From NCBI GenBank assembly GCA_041744375.1, contig JBGTLA010000109.1, positions 1 to 64,000 on the forward strand: a stretch of 64,000 nucleotides of DNA, written 5' to 3'. Each line of letters begins with the position of its first letter. Position 1 is the stretch's first letter. Origin of the DNA: JBGTLA01 sp041744375. Lineage in GTDB: Bacteria; Actinomycetota; Acidimicrobiia; Spongiisociales; ZC4RG35. Below are positions 25,247 to 34,750 of the stretch, piece by piece. The notes under the pieces are model-generated. The model searched no databases, had not been told where the DNA came from, and saw only the letters and a list, made by a program, of their open reading frames with translations. Both the position numbers and the translations under genes were made by a program.

Positions 25247-26692
25247 TCATGTCACATCCAGGTTGATGGTCTTGAGCTGGGTCATCTCGAGCAGCGTCCA
25301 CCGACCCCCCAACCGCCCCACTCCACTCTGTTTTCCGCTGAACCCGCCGAACGGAGTGTGAGGCTGCCAGTAGGCAGTGGTCTCGTTTACGTTGACGACC
25401 CCGGTGTGGAGCGCCTCGGCCACCCGCATGGCTCGGCCGATATCGCGAGTGAAGACGCTGCCGACCAGTCCGGTCTCGGAGCGGTTGGCGTCAGCGATCG
25501 CTTCCTCCTCGTCGGCAAAGGTCATGACCGGCGCCACCGGCCCGAACGTCTCCTCGGTCTCGATGAGCATGCCGGGGCGGATCCCGTCGACGACGGTGGG
25601 TTGGTAGTAGAGGGAGGTGGGGTGGCCGTGGGCGCGGGCCCCGCCGGCGACCACGACAGCGCCCTTGTCGGTCGCGTCGGCGAGATGGGCGTCGATGCGA
25701 GCGGCACCAGCCTCGGAGGTCAACGGTCCGAGGGTGGTCCCTGCGTCGAAGGGCGAGCCCAAGCGGAGGCGGTGCGCCGTTTCCACGAGACCGGAGACAA
25801 CCCGGTCGTGGACCGCTTCGTGGACGAGGATCCTCTCGACCGAGTCACAGATCTGGCCGGCGTTGGCGAAACAGCCCACCTCCAGCTTGGCGACGACGGC
25901 GTCGATGTCGGCGTCGTCGAAGACGATCACCGGGCAGTTGCCGCCCAATTCCAACAGCATGGGCTTCCCCGCCGCTGCCTCTGCCACCAGACGCCCGGTG
26001 CGGCTGCTGCCGGTGAAACCAACGGCGACGATCCCGGGGTGGGCGGCTATTCCACCGCCCATCCCCGCCGGGTCACCGTGGAGGAGGTTGAGGGTGCCGG
26101 CCGGGACGCCGGCGTCGACGAAGCAGCGGGCCAGGTGCCAGGCCGATATGGGAGTGAGCTCGGACGGCTTCCATACCATGGCGTTGCCTGTGGCGAGCCC
26201 GGCACTGAGGTACTCCGACGGGATGGTGACGGGAAAGTTCCAGGGAGTCAGCAGCCCGTACACCCCGCGCGGCTGGCGAATGGTCAGGACCCGTTTGGCC
26301 GGATCGGAGCTGGGGATGACCGACGTCTCCAGACGTTTGATGCCTTCAGCGGCATCTCGGAACATCTCCACTGCCGCCGCCACTTCGGGGAGCGCCTCGG
26401 CGTGCAGCGGTTTTCCCTGTTCGGTGGAGACGTCCCAGGCGATCTCTGAGGCGCGTTCTTCCAGGAGGTCGGCGACTCGGTGGGTGAGCTCTGCTCGCTC
26501 GAAGGCGGTCATTGCCGCCAGGGCCCGGTGCGCCGACCAGGCGGCTGCGGTGGCCTGGTCGAGTTGGGCGGCGTCGCCCTGGTGGACGTCGGCCACCACC
26601 TCGCCCGAGGCGGGGCTCGTCACAGGGAGCGGGCCGGCGGCGGCGCCGGGACGCCATACGTTGTCGATGAGCAGCTCGAGGGTACGGGTCAT
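25247..26692 (-). CDS. Aldehyde dehydrogenase, succinate-semialdehyde-dehydrogenase-like
   Basis: A 481-residue NAD(P)-dependent aldehyde dehydrogenase. The catalytic Cys is in NAGQICDSVER, the general-base Glu in LLELGGNCPV, and the cofactor loop is VGFTGSSRTGRLVAEAA. ATLNLL-type PAGTLNLLHGDP and TPWNFPVTIPS are also conserved. It probably oxidises a semialdehyde formed by the neighbouring aminotransferase (inference). The ATG overlaps the stop codon of the creatininase-family gene (ATGA). Confidence 0.93.
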   Translation of the reverse strand: MTRTLELLIDNVWRPGAAAGPLPVTSPASGEVVADVHQGDAAQLDQATAAAWSAHRALAAMTAFERAELTHRVADLLEERASEIAWDVSTEQGKPLHAEALPEVAAAVEMFRDAAEGIKRLETSVIPSSDPAKRVLTIRQPRGVYGLLTPWNFPVTIPSEYLSAGLATGNAMVWKPSELTPISAWHLARCFVDAGVPAGTLNLLHGDPAGMGGGIAAHPGIVAVGFTGSSRTGRLVAEAAAGKPMLLELGGNCPVIVFDDADIDAVVAKLEVGCFANAGQICDSVERILVHEAVHDRVVSGLVETAHRLRLGSPFDAGTTLGPLTSEAGAARIDAHLADATDKGAVVVAGGARAHGHPTSLYYQPTVVDGIRPGMLIETEETFGPVAPVMTFADEEEAIADANRSETGLVGSVFTRDIGRAMRVAEALHTGVVNVNETTAYWQPHTPFGGFSGKQSGVGRLGGRWTLLEMTQLKTINLDVT

Positions 26693-27456
26693 GTCATTTC
26701 TCCCGGGAGGGACCGCTCGGCGAGGCGGCGAGCAAACCCGAGAGCCCGTTCCACCACCAACTCGACGATTGTGCGCCCGGCCTCTTCACTGGCGAGGCGA
26801 GCATCGCCCAGGGCGCCGTCGTCGCTCCACTCTTCGAACCAGACCGCCTGGTCGACAACGGGCCGGGGCGGGTCTATCAGTTCCTCGACCTGGTAACGGC
26901 CGCCGGGCTCCGCGATCTTCTCGGGACGGACCCGGTCGGGCACGAGCGCCATCGCCACCGATGTCTCCACCTCGCAGGCGTGGCCGTAGGCGGGACTGCG
27001 GGCGATGTCGGCGGCGGCATCGGCGGCGATGATCGCCCACATCACCGAAGCCACCAGCATCCCGTGGTCACGGCGAGCGGCACGCCCGGCCAGGCTGAGA
27101 GCGTCGATATTGCCTCCGTGGCCGTTGACGAAGAGCACCCGGCCGATGCCGTGGTGCGCCAGGCTCTCGAGGATGTCCCCCACAACGGCCAGGTAGGTGG
27201 CAGGGCGGAGGGTGAGGGTGCCGGCGAAGGAGAGATGATGCTCGGAGAGGCCGTAGCCGAGGAGCGGACACAACACGGCCTCGTCCCCTAACTCGGAGGC
27301 GAGACGGCGGGCGATGGCCTCGGCCACGGCCGCATCGGTGTCCAAGGTGAGGTGGGGACCGTGCTGTTCGCAGCTCCCCACCGGGACGATGGCGATGCGG
27401 GCACCGGCCAGCGCCTGGGCGGCATCGGTTGTCGTCATGCGGGCCAATTCGTTCAT
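26689..27456 (-). CDS. Creatininase-family amidohydrolase
   Basis: A 255-residue member of the creatininase / mycofactocin-MftE family. The metal-binding motif VGSCEQHGPHLTLDTDAAVAEAIA supplies Glu, His and Asp ligands; FVNGHGGN and HACEVETSVAMALVP supply the rest. It should hydrolyse a cyclic amide or amide bond. No mycofactocin genes are nearby, so a catabolic role in cluster A is more likely than MftE. The ATG at 27456 overlaps the IclR stop (ATGA); the frame is open to 27600 but that part shadows IclR. Confidence 0.88.
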   Translation of the reverse strand: MNELARMTTTDAAQALAGARIAIVPVGSCEQHGPHLTLDTDAAVAEAIARRLASELGDEAVLCPLLGYGLSEHHLSFAGTLTLRPATYLAVVGDILESLAHHGIGRVLFVNGHGGNIDALSLAGRAARRDHGMLVASVMWAIIAADAAADIARSPAYGHACEVETSVAMALVPDRVRPEKIAEPGGRYQVEELIDPPRPVVDQAVWFEEWSDDGALGDARLASEEAGRTIVELVVERALGFARRLAERSLPGEMT

Positions 27457-28199
27457 TTGACATCTCCTGCGATTCTGCGGGCGGCCTCGGCCAACACTTC
27501 GAAGGCGTCTTTCGCCTCCTGATCCGAGAAGCGAGCGGCGGGAGCGCTGAGGCTGAGCGCCGCCGGGAAGGCCACCCCGGCGATGGGAACCGCCACGCAC
27601 CGTCCCTCGGCCTCGTTCTCCCCGTCGTCGATGGCGTAGCCGACTTCGCGGCTGTGGCGGATGGTTTCGATGAAGCGGTCGGGATCGGTGATGGTGCGGG
27701 CGGTGCGGGCGGGCATGCCCTCGGCCTCGAGTATGGCGGCCACCTCCTGGTCTTCGAGAAGCATGGATATGGCTTTGCCGAGGCCGGTGGAATGGATCGG
27801 CTCGTGATCACCCTTGCGGGCCACGAAACGCATGCTGTGGCGGCTCTCGACGATCTCGAGGTAGACGACTCGCGAGCCGTCGAGCACACCCAGGTTGACG
27901 GTCTCGCCGAAGCGGTCGCGCACCTCCTCGAGGATGGGGCGAGCGCGCAAGGCGAGAAGACTGAGATGACGCACGTCCGATGACAGGAACGCCGGACCGA
28001 GGTGGTACGAGCCGCCGTCGTTGCGCTCCACGTAGCCGCGGGCCTCGAGGGTGGCGAGGTAGCGGAAAACGGAACTGCGGGGCATGTCGGTGATGGCGGC
28101 GAGTTGAGCGAGGGTGGCGCCATCGTTGTTGTTGCGCAACAGGTCTAACAGGTCGAGAACCCGGGTGACGGAGCGGACGGCGTAGCGAGAGTCGGTCAC
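27453..28199 (-). CDS. IclR-family transcriptional regulator
   Basis: A 248-residue regulator. Residues 8-70 form the N-terminal winged helix with ATLAQLAAITDMPRSSVFRYLATLEARGYV, and residues 80-245 the ligand-binding IclR effector domain. IclR proteins commonly control a single catabolic operon in response to its substrate; being embedded in cluster A, it is the obvious candidate regulator. It has a GTG start overlapping the upstream stop (GTGA) and its own stop overlaps the creatininase-family ATG. Confidence 0.93.
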   Translation of the reverse strand: MTDSRYAVRSVTRVLDLLDLLRNNNDGATLAQLAAITDMPRSSVFRYLATLEARGYVERNDGGSYHLGPAFLSSDVRHLSLLALRARPILEEVRDRFGETVNLGVLDGSRVVYLEIVESRHSMRFVARKGDHEPIHSTGLGKAISMLLEDQEVAAILEAEGMPARTARTITDPDRFIETIRHSREVGYAIDDGENEAEGRCVAVPIAGVAFPAALSLSAPAARFSDQEAKDAFEVLAEAARRIAGDVK

Positions 28200-29197
28200 G
28201 GCGTCACCAGCTCCCCCGTGTCGGCCGCCTGTTCCATCGCCAGCGCCACCCGCAGCGCTTCGGTGCCGTCGGCGGCGGTGCAGACCGGGGTGCTATCGCC
28301 CCGGACGCAGCGGATGAAGTGGTCGGCTTCGATGCCCATGGCGCCGCCCATGATGCCGTGGAGGTCGGGCGAGTACCCGACGTCGTCGTCGGCCGGCCCG
28401 TCGGCCAGGACCTTGAGGTACCCGGTGGTGCCCTGGGCGACCGAGAGCATCCCCGACTGACCGATGACGGTGAACCCCGCCGAGCCGTACCCGGGGGTGC
28501 GGGACGGCAGCGACCACCCGATCTGGGCGGTGCCGTGGGCACCGCCTGAGAATCGCAGCCCTACCGAGTACAGGTCCTCGACGTCGTGGCCGTGAGACGC
28601 CACCACCCCCGAGCTGCGGGCCGCCCACACCTCGGCGACGTCGCCGGCATACCAGCGGGCCAGATCGAACTCATGGACGCCGTAGTAGAGGGCGATGGAG
28701 GTGCGACCGCCGAGGATGTCCTGGTCAGACACGAGCCCGATCCGTTCGCTACGGATGGCTTGCACCGCCCCGATCTCTCCGTTGCCGACAGCCCGATGGA
28801 TGGCGGCGTAACGGGGCTCGAAACGGAGGATGTGGGCGGCGAGGACCGGCACCCCAGCCGCGTCGGCGGCTGCCCGGATCGCCTCGGCGTCGGCGACGGT
28901 GTGGGCGATGGGCTTTTCGATCGCCACCGCCTTGCCGGCGGCCACGGCGGCCAGGGCGACATCGGTGTGGAGGTGCTCGGGGGTGGCCACCACGACCCCG
29001 TCCACCCGAGGGTGGGAGGCGGCCTCCAGAGGATCAGTGACAGCGGAGGCGCCGTAGTGGTCGGCGGCCGTGTCAGCCACGTCGGAACGGATGTCGGACA
29101 CGATCGCCAGGTCGGCAGCGCCGTTCTCGGCGACGGTCCGGCACCAGCGGCCGCCCATGAAACCCAGTCCGATGACGGCGATCCGTGGCTTGGTCAA
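28196..29197 (-). CDS. Gfo/Idh/MocA-family oxidoreductase
   Basis: A 333-residue NAD(P)-dependent oxidoreductase: Rossmann motif IAVIGLGFMGGRW, VVATPEHLHTDVALAA, the catalytic-lysine motif EKPIAHT, and the C-terminal beta-sheet domain with YYGVHEFDLARWY. Family members oxidise or reduce sugars, inositols and related polyols. The start is a TTG at 29197, chosen because GGAGG lies 8 nt upstream and it makes the usual 4-bp overlap (TTGA) with the ABC ATPase gene. An extension to 29317 would lie over that gene. Confidence 0.88.
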   Translation of the reverse strand: MTKPRIAVIGLGFMGGRWCRTVAENGAADLAIVSDIRSDVADTAADHYGASAVTDPLEAASHPRVDGVVVATPEHLHTDVALAAVAAGKAVAIEKPIAHTVADAEAIRAAADAAGVPVLAAHILRFEPRYAAIHRAVGNGEIGAVQAIRSERIGLVSDQDILGGRTSIALYYGVHEFDLARWYAGDVAEVWAARSSGVVASHGHDVEDLYSVGLRFSGGAHGTAQIGWSLPSRTPGYGSAGFTVIGQSGMLSVAQGTTGYLKVLADGPADDDVGYSPDLHGIMGGAMGIEADHFIRCVRGDSTPVCTAADGTEALRVALAMEQAADTGELVTP

Positions 29198-30195
29198 CGT
29201 GGTCCTCCGCTGGTAGCTATGGGCTGTCCGAGGCGTTCGGGCACCTGGGACGCGAAATGACAGGCTGCCCAACGCCCTGGCTCCCACTCGGCCAAATCGG
29301 GCCGATCGGTGGCGCACACAGGCTGGGCCATCGGGCAGCGGGGCGCAAAGGCGCAGCCACCCACGATATCGCTGTGGTTGGGGGACTCGATGTCGATGCG
29401 AACGGTGACCCCCTCGGCGGAGATCTTGGGGACCGCCGACAAGAGTCCCACCGTGTACGGGTGGAGAGGGCGGATGGCGAGCTCAGGGGCGGCGCCCATC
29501 TCGACGATGCGGCCCAGGTACATGACCGCCACCCGGTGGCTCATGTAGCGGACCACACCGAGGTCGTGGGAGATGAAGAGGTAAGCGAGGCCCCGTTCCG
29601 CCTGCAGGTCCTTCAACAGGTTGAGGATCTGGGCCTGGACGGACACGTCGAGGGCCGAGACGGCTTCGTCGGCGACGATGAGCGAAGGCTCCACCGCCAG
29701 CGCCCGGGCGATGCTGACCCGTTGCCGCTGTCCGCCCGACAACTGATGGGGGAAGGACCGGGCAAGGTCGACCGACAGGCCGACGGCGGAGAGCAACGAT
29801 CCCACCCGCTCTCCGATCTCGGAGCGGGGGACGACGTGGTGGATGAGGAGCGGCTCGGCCAGGATGCGGCCCACCCGCATCCGTGGGGGCAGCGACGAGT
29901 AAGGGTCCTGGAAGACGATCTGCGCCCGGCGCCGAAGCAGGGAGGTGTCGTCGGCGCCCACCACGGCGCCGTCGAACACGACCTCGCCAGAGGTTGGCTC
30001 GAGAAGCCGGAGGACGGTGCGACCGAGTGTCGACTTGCCACAGCCGCTCTCGCCGACGAGACCCAGTGTCTCGCCGGGCGCAATGTCGAAGGAGACGTCT
30101 TCGACGGCGCGTATGGTCGAGCCCTGCTTCTTTCCGACGGACCTAACCGTGAACTCCTTGGACAGATGGCGGACTTCGAGGAGAGGGGTGGTCAC
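29194..30195 (-). CDS. Peptide/nickel-type ABC importer ATPase, DppF/OppF-like
   Basis: A 333-residue ATPase with Walker A GESGCGKSTLGRT, signature LSGGQRQRVSIARAL, Walker B LIVADEAVSALD, H-loop FISHDLGVV, and the C-terminal oligopeptide-transporter extension with four spaced cysteines (CAFAPRCPMAQPVCATDRP) that binds an iron-sulfur cluster in some relatives. It energises import with the permease-ATPase at 30192-32135. The GTG start at 30195 overlaps the upstream stop. Confidence 0.94.
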   Translation of the reverse strand: MTTPLLEVRHLSKEFTVRSVGKKQGSTIRAVEDVSFDIAPGETLGLVGESGCGKSTLGRTVLRLLEPTSGEVVFDGAVVGADDTSLLRRRAQIVFQDPYSSLPPRMRVGRILAEPLLIHHVVPRSEIGERVGSLLSAVGLSVDLARSFPHQLSGGQRQRVSIARALAVEPSLIVADEAVSALDVSVQAQILNLLKDLQAERGLAYLFISHDLGVVRYMSHRVAVMYLGRIVEMGAAPELAIRPLHPYTVGLLSAVPKISAEGVTVRIDIESPNHSDIVGGCAFAPRCPMAQPVCATDRPDLAEWEPGRWAACHFASQVPERLGQPIATSGGPR

Positions 30196-32135
30196 GAGGT
30201 CACCGCCTCGACCGGTTGGGGGGCCCACAGGTGACAGGCGGCCAGGTGGCCGGGGCCTATGTCGAAACGGGGCGGGACCACATCGCGACAGACGTCCATC
30301 ACTTCGGGGCAGCGGGCGGCGAAGGGACAGCCAACCCGGTCCTGGCGGGGGTCGGGCAGCTCACCGGGGATGGCCTCGAGGCGCTCTGCGGCGTTCTCGA
30401 CACGGGGCACCGATTGGAGCAGGGCACGCGTGTACGGGTGGTGAGGGGAGGCGATGACCCGGCGCACCGGGCCGTACTCGCACACTTCGCCGGCGTACAG
30501 GACCAACATGGTGTCGGCGTATTCGGAGACAAGGGCGATGTCGTGGGTGATGAGGAGGAGGCTGATGTCGTCGCGCTCGGTCAGCTCGACGAGCCGACTG
30601 AGGATCTGGGCCTGCGTTGTCGTGTCGAGGGCGGTGGTGGGCTCGTCGGCGATGAGGAGGCGGGGCCGGGCAGCGAGGGTCATGGCGATCATGACCCGCT
30701 GGTTCATTCCCCCCGAGAGCTGGAACGGATACTGGCGGCTGATGCGCTCGGGGTCGGCGATCCCCACCATCTGGAGCGCTCGGCGGGCCACATCCGCGAC
30801 GGTGCCCCGGTCGGCGTCGGTGACGTGACGGATCGCCTCGCGCAGTTGGAACCCGATCGTGAGGACGGGGTTGAGGGAGGCGGCGGGGTTTTGGAAGATC
30901 ATGGCCACCTGCCGTCCCCGCAAGGCGGCCATGCGCCGGTCGCCTATTCGGGCCAGGTCGTCGCCGTCGAACACGACACTGCCGGCGCTGACCCGGCCGG
31001 GCGGGTCGAGGAGCTGGATGACGGCGGCGGCGGTCACCGACTTGCCGGAGCCGCTCTCGCCCACCACTCCCAGCGTCTCACCACCGGCGAGATCGAAGTC
31101 GATACCGCGCACGGCCTTCAGGGTCCCTCCGGGGAGTGGGAACTCGACGTGGAGCCCGCGCACGGCGAGCAGGCGCTCGCCGTCGGAGTCGACGGCGGGA
31201 GCGGGGGTGGTAGGGCGCAGGCGACGGAACCCGCCTCGGACATGACGAGTGTCGAACACCGACGCCAGGCCATCGCCCAGCAGGTTGATGGACAGGACAG
31301 TGATCATGATGGCCAGGCCGGGGAGGATGGGCAGCCACGCCGACACCACCATGTTGCGACGGCCGTCGGCGAGAATTCCGCCCCACGTGGCCGCCGGTGG
31401 GGGCAACCCCAGGCCCAAAAAGCTGAGAGTCGATTCCATGATGATGAGGAATCCCACATCCAACAGAGCGATGACCGGCACCACCTGCCACACGGACGGG
31501 AACACGTAGCGGAACAGGCGCCGCCACGGCCCCGCCCCCAGGGCGGTGGCGGCAGCGACATAGTCCTTCTCCTTCTCGGCCAGGACGCGGCTGCGCACCA
31601 CCCGGGCATAGATGATCCACCCGGGGATGCCCAACACCACCACCAGCAGCAGGGCGCCGCGGTTGGCGACTACCCCGAGGATGGCGATGGCCAAGAGGAT
31701 GAAGGGGAAAGCGAGCTGGACGTCGCCCAGGCGCATGAGGACAGAATCGACCTTCCCGCCGAAGAAACCTGCCAACAGCCCGGTGGCGAGGCCGAGGGAG
31801 GATCCGAGGAGCATGGCCGAGAAGGCGATGAAAAGGGAGTTGCGGGCGCCGAAGAGGAGGCGGCTGGCCACGTCGCGTCCCAACACATCGGTGCCCAACA
31901 GGTGCTCGGTGTTCCCGCCCGCCCAGATCGGCGGGGCGAGGATGTTGGCCAGGTTCTGGGCGGAGGGGTCGTAGGGGGCGATGACAGGGGCGAAGAGGGC
32001 GGCAGTGCCGATCAGGGTGATCCCGAGCGCGCCTATGAGGAGTAGGGGGCTGCGGAGGATGCGCCGCCCGGCACCACCGACGGCTGAGCGCGCCGATGGG
32101 GCGCTTAGTTCGACGGCGCCGAGGGCGTCGCTCAT
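30192..32135 (-). CDS. ABC importer permease-ATPase fusion, DppC-DppD-like
   Basis: A 647-residue fusion. Residues 1-300 are a DppC-type permease (six helices; coupling motif AATALGAGPWRRLFRYVFP). After a proline-rich linker (TTPAPAVDSDGE), residues 320-647 are a DppD-type ATPase with Walker A GESGSGKSVT, signature LSGGMNQRVMIAMTL, Walker B LLIADEPTTALD, and the CPFAARCPEVMDVC cysteine tail. The parts are usually separate genes; fusions occur in several bacteria. It is in an ATGA overlap with the DppB-like gene. Confidence 0.94.
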   Translation of the reverse strand: MSDALGAVELSAPSARSAVGGAGRRILRSPLLLIGALGITLIGTAALFAPVIAPYDPSAQNLANILAPPIWAGGNTEHLLGTDVLGRDVASRLLFGARNSLFIAFSAMLLGSSLGLATGLLAGFFGGKVDSVLMRLGDVQLAFPFILLAIAILGVVANRGALLLVVVLGIPGWIIYARVVRSRVLAEKEKDYVAAATALGAGPWRRLFRYVFPSVWQVVPVIALLDVGFLIIMESTLSFLGLGLPPPAATWGGILADGRRNMVVSAWLPILPGLAIMITVLSINLLGDGLASVFDTRHVRGGFRRLRPTTPAPAVDSDGERLLAVRGLHVEFPLPGGTLKAVRGIDFDLAGGETLGVVGESGSGKSVTAAAVIQLLDPPGRVSAGSVVFDGDDLARIGDRRMAALRGRQVAMIFQNPAASLNPVLTIGFQLREAIRHVTDADRGTVADVARRALQMVGIADPERISRQYPFQLSGGMNQRVMIAMTLAARPRLLIADEPTTALDTTTQAQILSRLVELTERDDISLLLITHDIALVSEYADTMLVLYAGEVCEYGPVRRVIASPHHPYTRALLQSVPRVENAAERLEAIPGELPDPRQDRVGCPFAARCPEVMDVCRDVVPPRFDIGPGHLAACHLWAPQPVEAVTS

Positions 32136-33061
32136 GCCTGGGCGGCTCCGACGCGCGGGTCGAGCACGGCGTAGAGCATGTCGACGACGAAATTGAGGAC
32201 GACGAAAACCACGGCCGCCACCAGGATCCCGCCCTGGATCATGGGGAAGTCGCGGCTGGCGAGGGAGTCCAAGATGAGCTTGCCGATGCCCGGCCAGTTG
32301 AAGATCGCTTCCACCACCACCGCCCCGGCGAGAAGGAAACCGAGCTGAAGGCCGATGAGGGTGACGAGGGGTAGAGACGCCGCCTTGACGCCGTGGACGG
32401 TGAACACCCGCCAGGAAGGGAGGCCGCGAGCGCGGGCGGCCTTGATGTAGTCCTCGCGGAGGGTCTCAATGAACGATTGTCGGGCGGTGCGAATGAGGAC
32501 GGGGCTGAGGGTGACGACGAGGGTGGTGACGGGGAGCACGAAGCTGCGCCACCCACCCATGTCGATGGCGGGGAACCAACGCAGGTTGAGGGAGAACACG
32601 AGCACCAGCAGAACTGCCAGCCAGAAGGCGGGGGTGGCCTGGGCGATGGCCACCCACCCCAAGATGAGACGGTCCAATAGGCCGGAGGGCCGCCAGGCTG
32701 CGACCGCTCCCAGCGCGACGGCCAACGTGGCCGACACGACCACGGTGATGCCGGCGAGGGCGAGGGTGTTGGGCAGGGCACCGAAGACAGCCGAGGCCAC
32801 GGGTTGAGCTCCCCTGAATGAGGTGCCCAGGTCACCCTGCGCGGCGTTCCACAAGTACTCGAAGTACTGGACGGCGACCGGCTTGTCCGTCCCGATCCGC
32901 TCGCGCGTCTGGGCGATGATGTCCTCGGGCGTGCCCGGCGGGTTGACGAGACGGGCCGGGTCGCCGGTGGCGATACGCAATACGAAGAAGGCGATGGTGA
33001 CCACTGCCAGCACCACCAGCACCATTTGGCCGAGGCGGATGAGGAGGACCCTCCCCCTCAT
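32132..33061 (-). CDS. ABC importer permease, DppB-like
   Basis: A 309-residue integral membrane permease of the peptide/nickel class with six predicted helices, the family's long first periplasmic loop (residues 30-90), and the coupling motif YIKAARARGLPSWRVFTVHGVKAA. It pairs with the DppC half of the next gene to form the channel. It starts at an ATG and follows the substrate-binding protein gene by 42 bp. Confidence 0.93.
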   Translation of the reverse strand: MRGRVLLIRLGQMVLVVLAVVTIAFFVLRIATGDPARLVNPPGTPEDIIAQTRERIGTDKPVAVQYFEYLWNAAQGDLGTSFRGAQPVASAVFGALPNTLALAGITVVVSATLAVALGAVAAWRPSGLLDRLILGWVAIAQATPAFWLAVLLVLVFSLNLRWFPAIDMGGWRSFVLPVTTLVVTLSPVLIRTARQSFIETLREDYIKAARARGLPSWRVFTVHGVKAASLPLVTLIGLQLGFLLAGAVVVEAIFNWPGIGKLILDSLASRDFPMIQGGILVAAVVFVVLNFVVDMLYAVLDPRVGAAQA

Positions 33062-33103
33062 CCGCCGTTGCCTTGGTTCGAGCAGAAGCTCGAAGTCATC
33101 CGA

Positions 33104-34750
33104 TCAGCCGCCGAGGCTGGCCGGGTAGAAGTCGGTGCGGAACACATGTGGCTGGACCAAGATCCCCTGCAACTCGCTGGCATGTGCCAGCGTGAAGTCG
33201 GAGTTGTACAGCGGCACATGCCAGGCCTGCTCCCACATATGAGCCTGCAGCTCAGCGTAGATCTGTTCCCGCTCGGCCGGATCCAGGGTGGTGCGGCCCT
33301 GGGCGATGAGATCGTCGAGCTCCTCGTCGCCGAAGTACCAGGCGAACGCCGAGGAGTACACGGCCGCCGCCTGGTTGGGGTCTCCGGCACTGGCCCAGCT
33401 CAGGTGGTACATCGCTCCGGTGCCCGTCTCGCTGAAGGCGTCATCGATAAGGCCGGCCACGTCGCTTGTGACGACCGTCGCATTCAGTCCTACCGCCTGC
33501 ATCTGGGCGACCATTGCCTCCACCACCGGGACGGCCCGGGGCAGGAACCCCTCGGCCACCCAGATCTCGAAGGGAGGTCCGCCGTCGGGCACTCCGGCAG
33601 CCTCGAGGGCGGCGGCGGCTCCCGCCGGGTCGGCCGTGAACGGCGGCTGCTGTTCCTGGTAGTAGAGGGTGTTGGTCGGCAAGAAGCTTCCAGCCGGGGC
33701 GCTGGCACCCATCACCAGGTTCTCGACCAGGGGGCCGCGGTCGAACGAGAGGTTGACGGCCCGACGGAAGTCGGCGTTCTCGTCCCAGATCGGCAGCCGA
33801 CCCGGGCGCACATACAGGTTGACCGACTCGATGCCCGTGACGCCGATCAGCTCGATGCCCGCTTCGGCTTCGAGGATATCGAGGTGCTCGGGCGGGACTC
33901 GGTCGATGGCGTGGGCCTGGCCGTCCAACAGAGCGTCGAGGCGGGTCTGGGGATCCTGGATGAACTCCCACACCAGCGTGTCGATGGTGGCCGGCTCCTG
34001 CCAGTAGTCGGAGTTGGGTTCCATCGTCTTGACGTTGACGGTGTCGGTCACGAGCCGGAACGGGCCCGTCCCGTTCGGGGAGCCGGCGAGCTGCTCCTCG
34101 TCGCCTTCCAGCCACTGGGCCGAGACGATGGGGGTCCACCACAACTCGACCAGGATGGGGGCGAAGGGCTCCTCGGTGGCAAGGCGCACCGTGTAGTCGT
34201 CGATGATCTCGACTTCGGCCGGCGCCCAGGTCAGGGCGTAAGCCGAGTCGCCGCTGAAGCCCGATGCCAGTTCTACCGAAGCTTTGACGTCGGCGGCGGT
34301 CAGGGGCTGACCGTCGTGGAACACGACGTCGTCGCGCAGCGTGAACTCCCAGGTGGTGTCGTCGATCTGCTCCCACGAAGTGGCCAGGCTCGGCTCGGGC
34401 TGGCTCAGGTCACCGGTGGGGAAGTCGACGAGGTAGTCATAGATCTGGCGCTCGAGCCGTTTCTGGCTGAGAGCCGTGGATGAATAGGGCGTCCAGTCCG
34501 CCCAGAAGTTCTCCGCCATCAGGAACCGGACGACCCCGTCGTCGTCGCCGTCCGGGTCGGGGGCGGCGGTGGTATCGGGGGTGTCGGGGGAGGGCGCCTC
34601 GGTAGTCGTAGGCGCCTCGGGGTCGGGCGAGGCGGCAGTGGTAGTTGTTTCGACGCCGGTGTCGGCGGTGCAAGCGGCGATCACCAGACAGAGGATGGCG
34701 AAAAGACCGATCCGTCGTTGGAGTGACCCAGACCTTGACAGAATGCGCAT
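33104..34750 (-). CDS. Family 5 extracellular solute-binding lipoprotein
   Basis: A 548-residue substrate-binding protein (SBP_bac_5) for the following importer. The signal peptide ends in lipobox IAAC, followed by a Thr/Pro/Asp-rich tether of about 45 residues, then the binding domain with the signature region WEFTLRDDVVFHDGQPLTAADVKASVE. The ligand is a peptide, opine, nickel complex or similar; unknown. AGGAG lies 6 nt before the ATG at 34750; an ATG directly upstream at 34753 is the alternative start. First gene of cluster A. Confidence 0.93.
   Translation of the reverse strand: MRILSRSGSLQRRIGLFAILCLVIAACTADTGVETTTTAASPDPEAPTTTEAPSPDTPDTTAAPDPDGDDDGVVRFLMAENFWADWTPYSSTALSQKRLERQIYDYLVDFPTGDLSQPEPSLATSWEQIDDTTWEFTLRDDVVFHDGQPLTAADVKASVELASGFSGDSAYALTWAPAEVEIIDDYTVRLATEEPFAPILVELWWTPIVSAQWLEGDEEQLAGSPNGTGPFRLVTDTVNVKTMEPNSDYWQEPATIDTLVWEFIQDPQTRLDALLDGQAHAIDRVPPEHLDILEAEAGIELIGVTGIESVNLYVRPGRLPIWDENADFRRAVNLSFDRGPLVENLVMGASAPAGSFLPTNTLYYQEQQPPFTADPAGAAAALEAAGVPDGGPPFEIWVAEGFLPRAVPVVEAMVAQMQAVGLNATVVTSDVAGLIDDAFSETGTGAMYHLSWASAGDPNQAAAVYSSAFAWYFGDEELDDLIAQGRTTLDPAEREQIYAELQAHMWEQAWHVPLYNSDFTLAHASELQGILVQPHVFRTDFYPASLGG

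Noticed and set aside
30216..32045. A 609-residue open frame antisense to the DppC-DppD gene
   Set aside because: Composition is Gly/Asp/His/Gln-rich without domains, and it mirrors the third-position GC bias of the real gene. The minus-strand frame has complete ABC motifs.
33026..34483. A 485-residue plus-strand open frame over the solute-binding protein gene
   Set aside because: No recognisable domain; it is an antisense shadow of a gene with a signal peptide, lipobox and SBP_bac_5 motifs.
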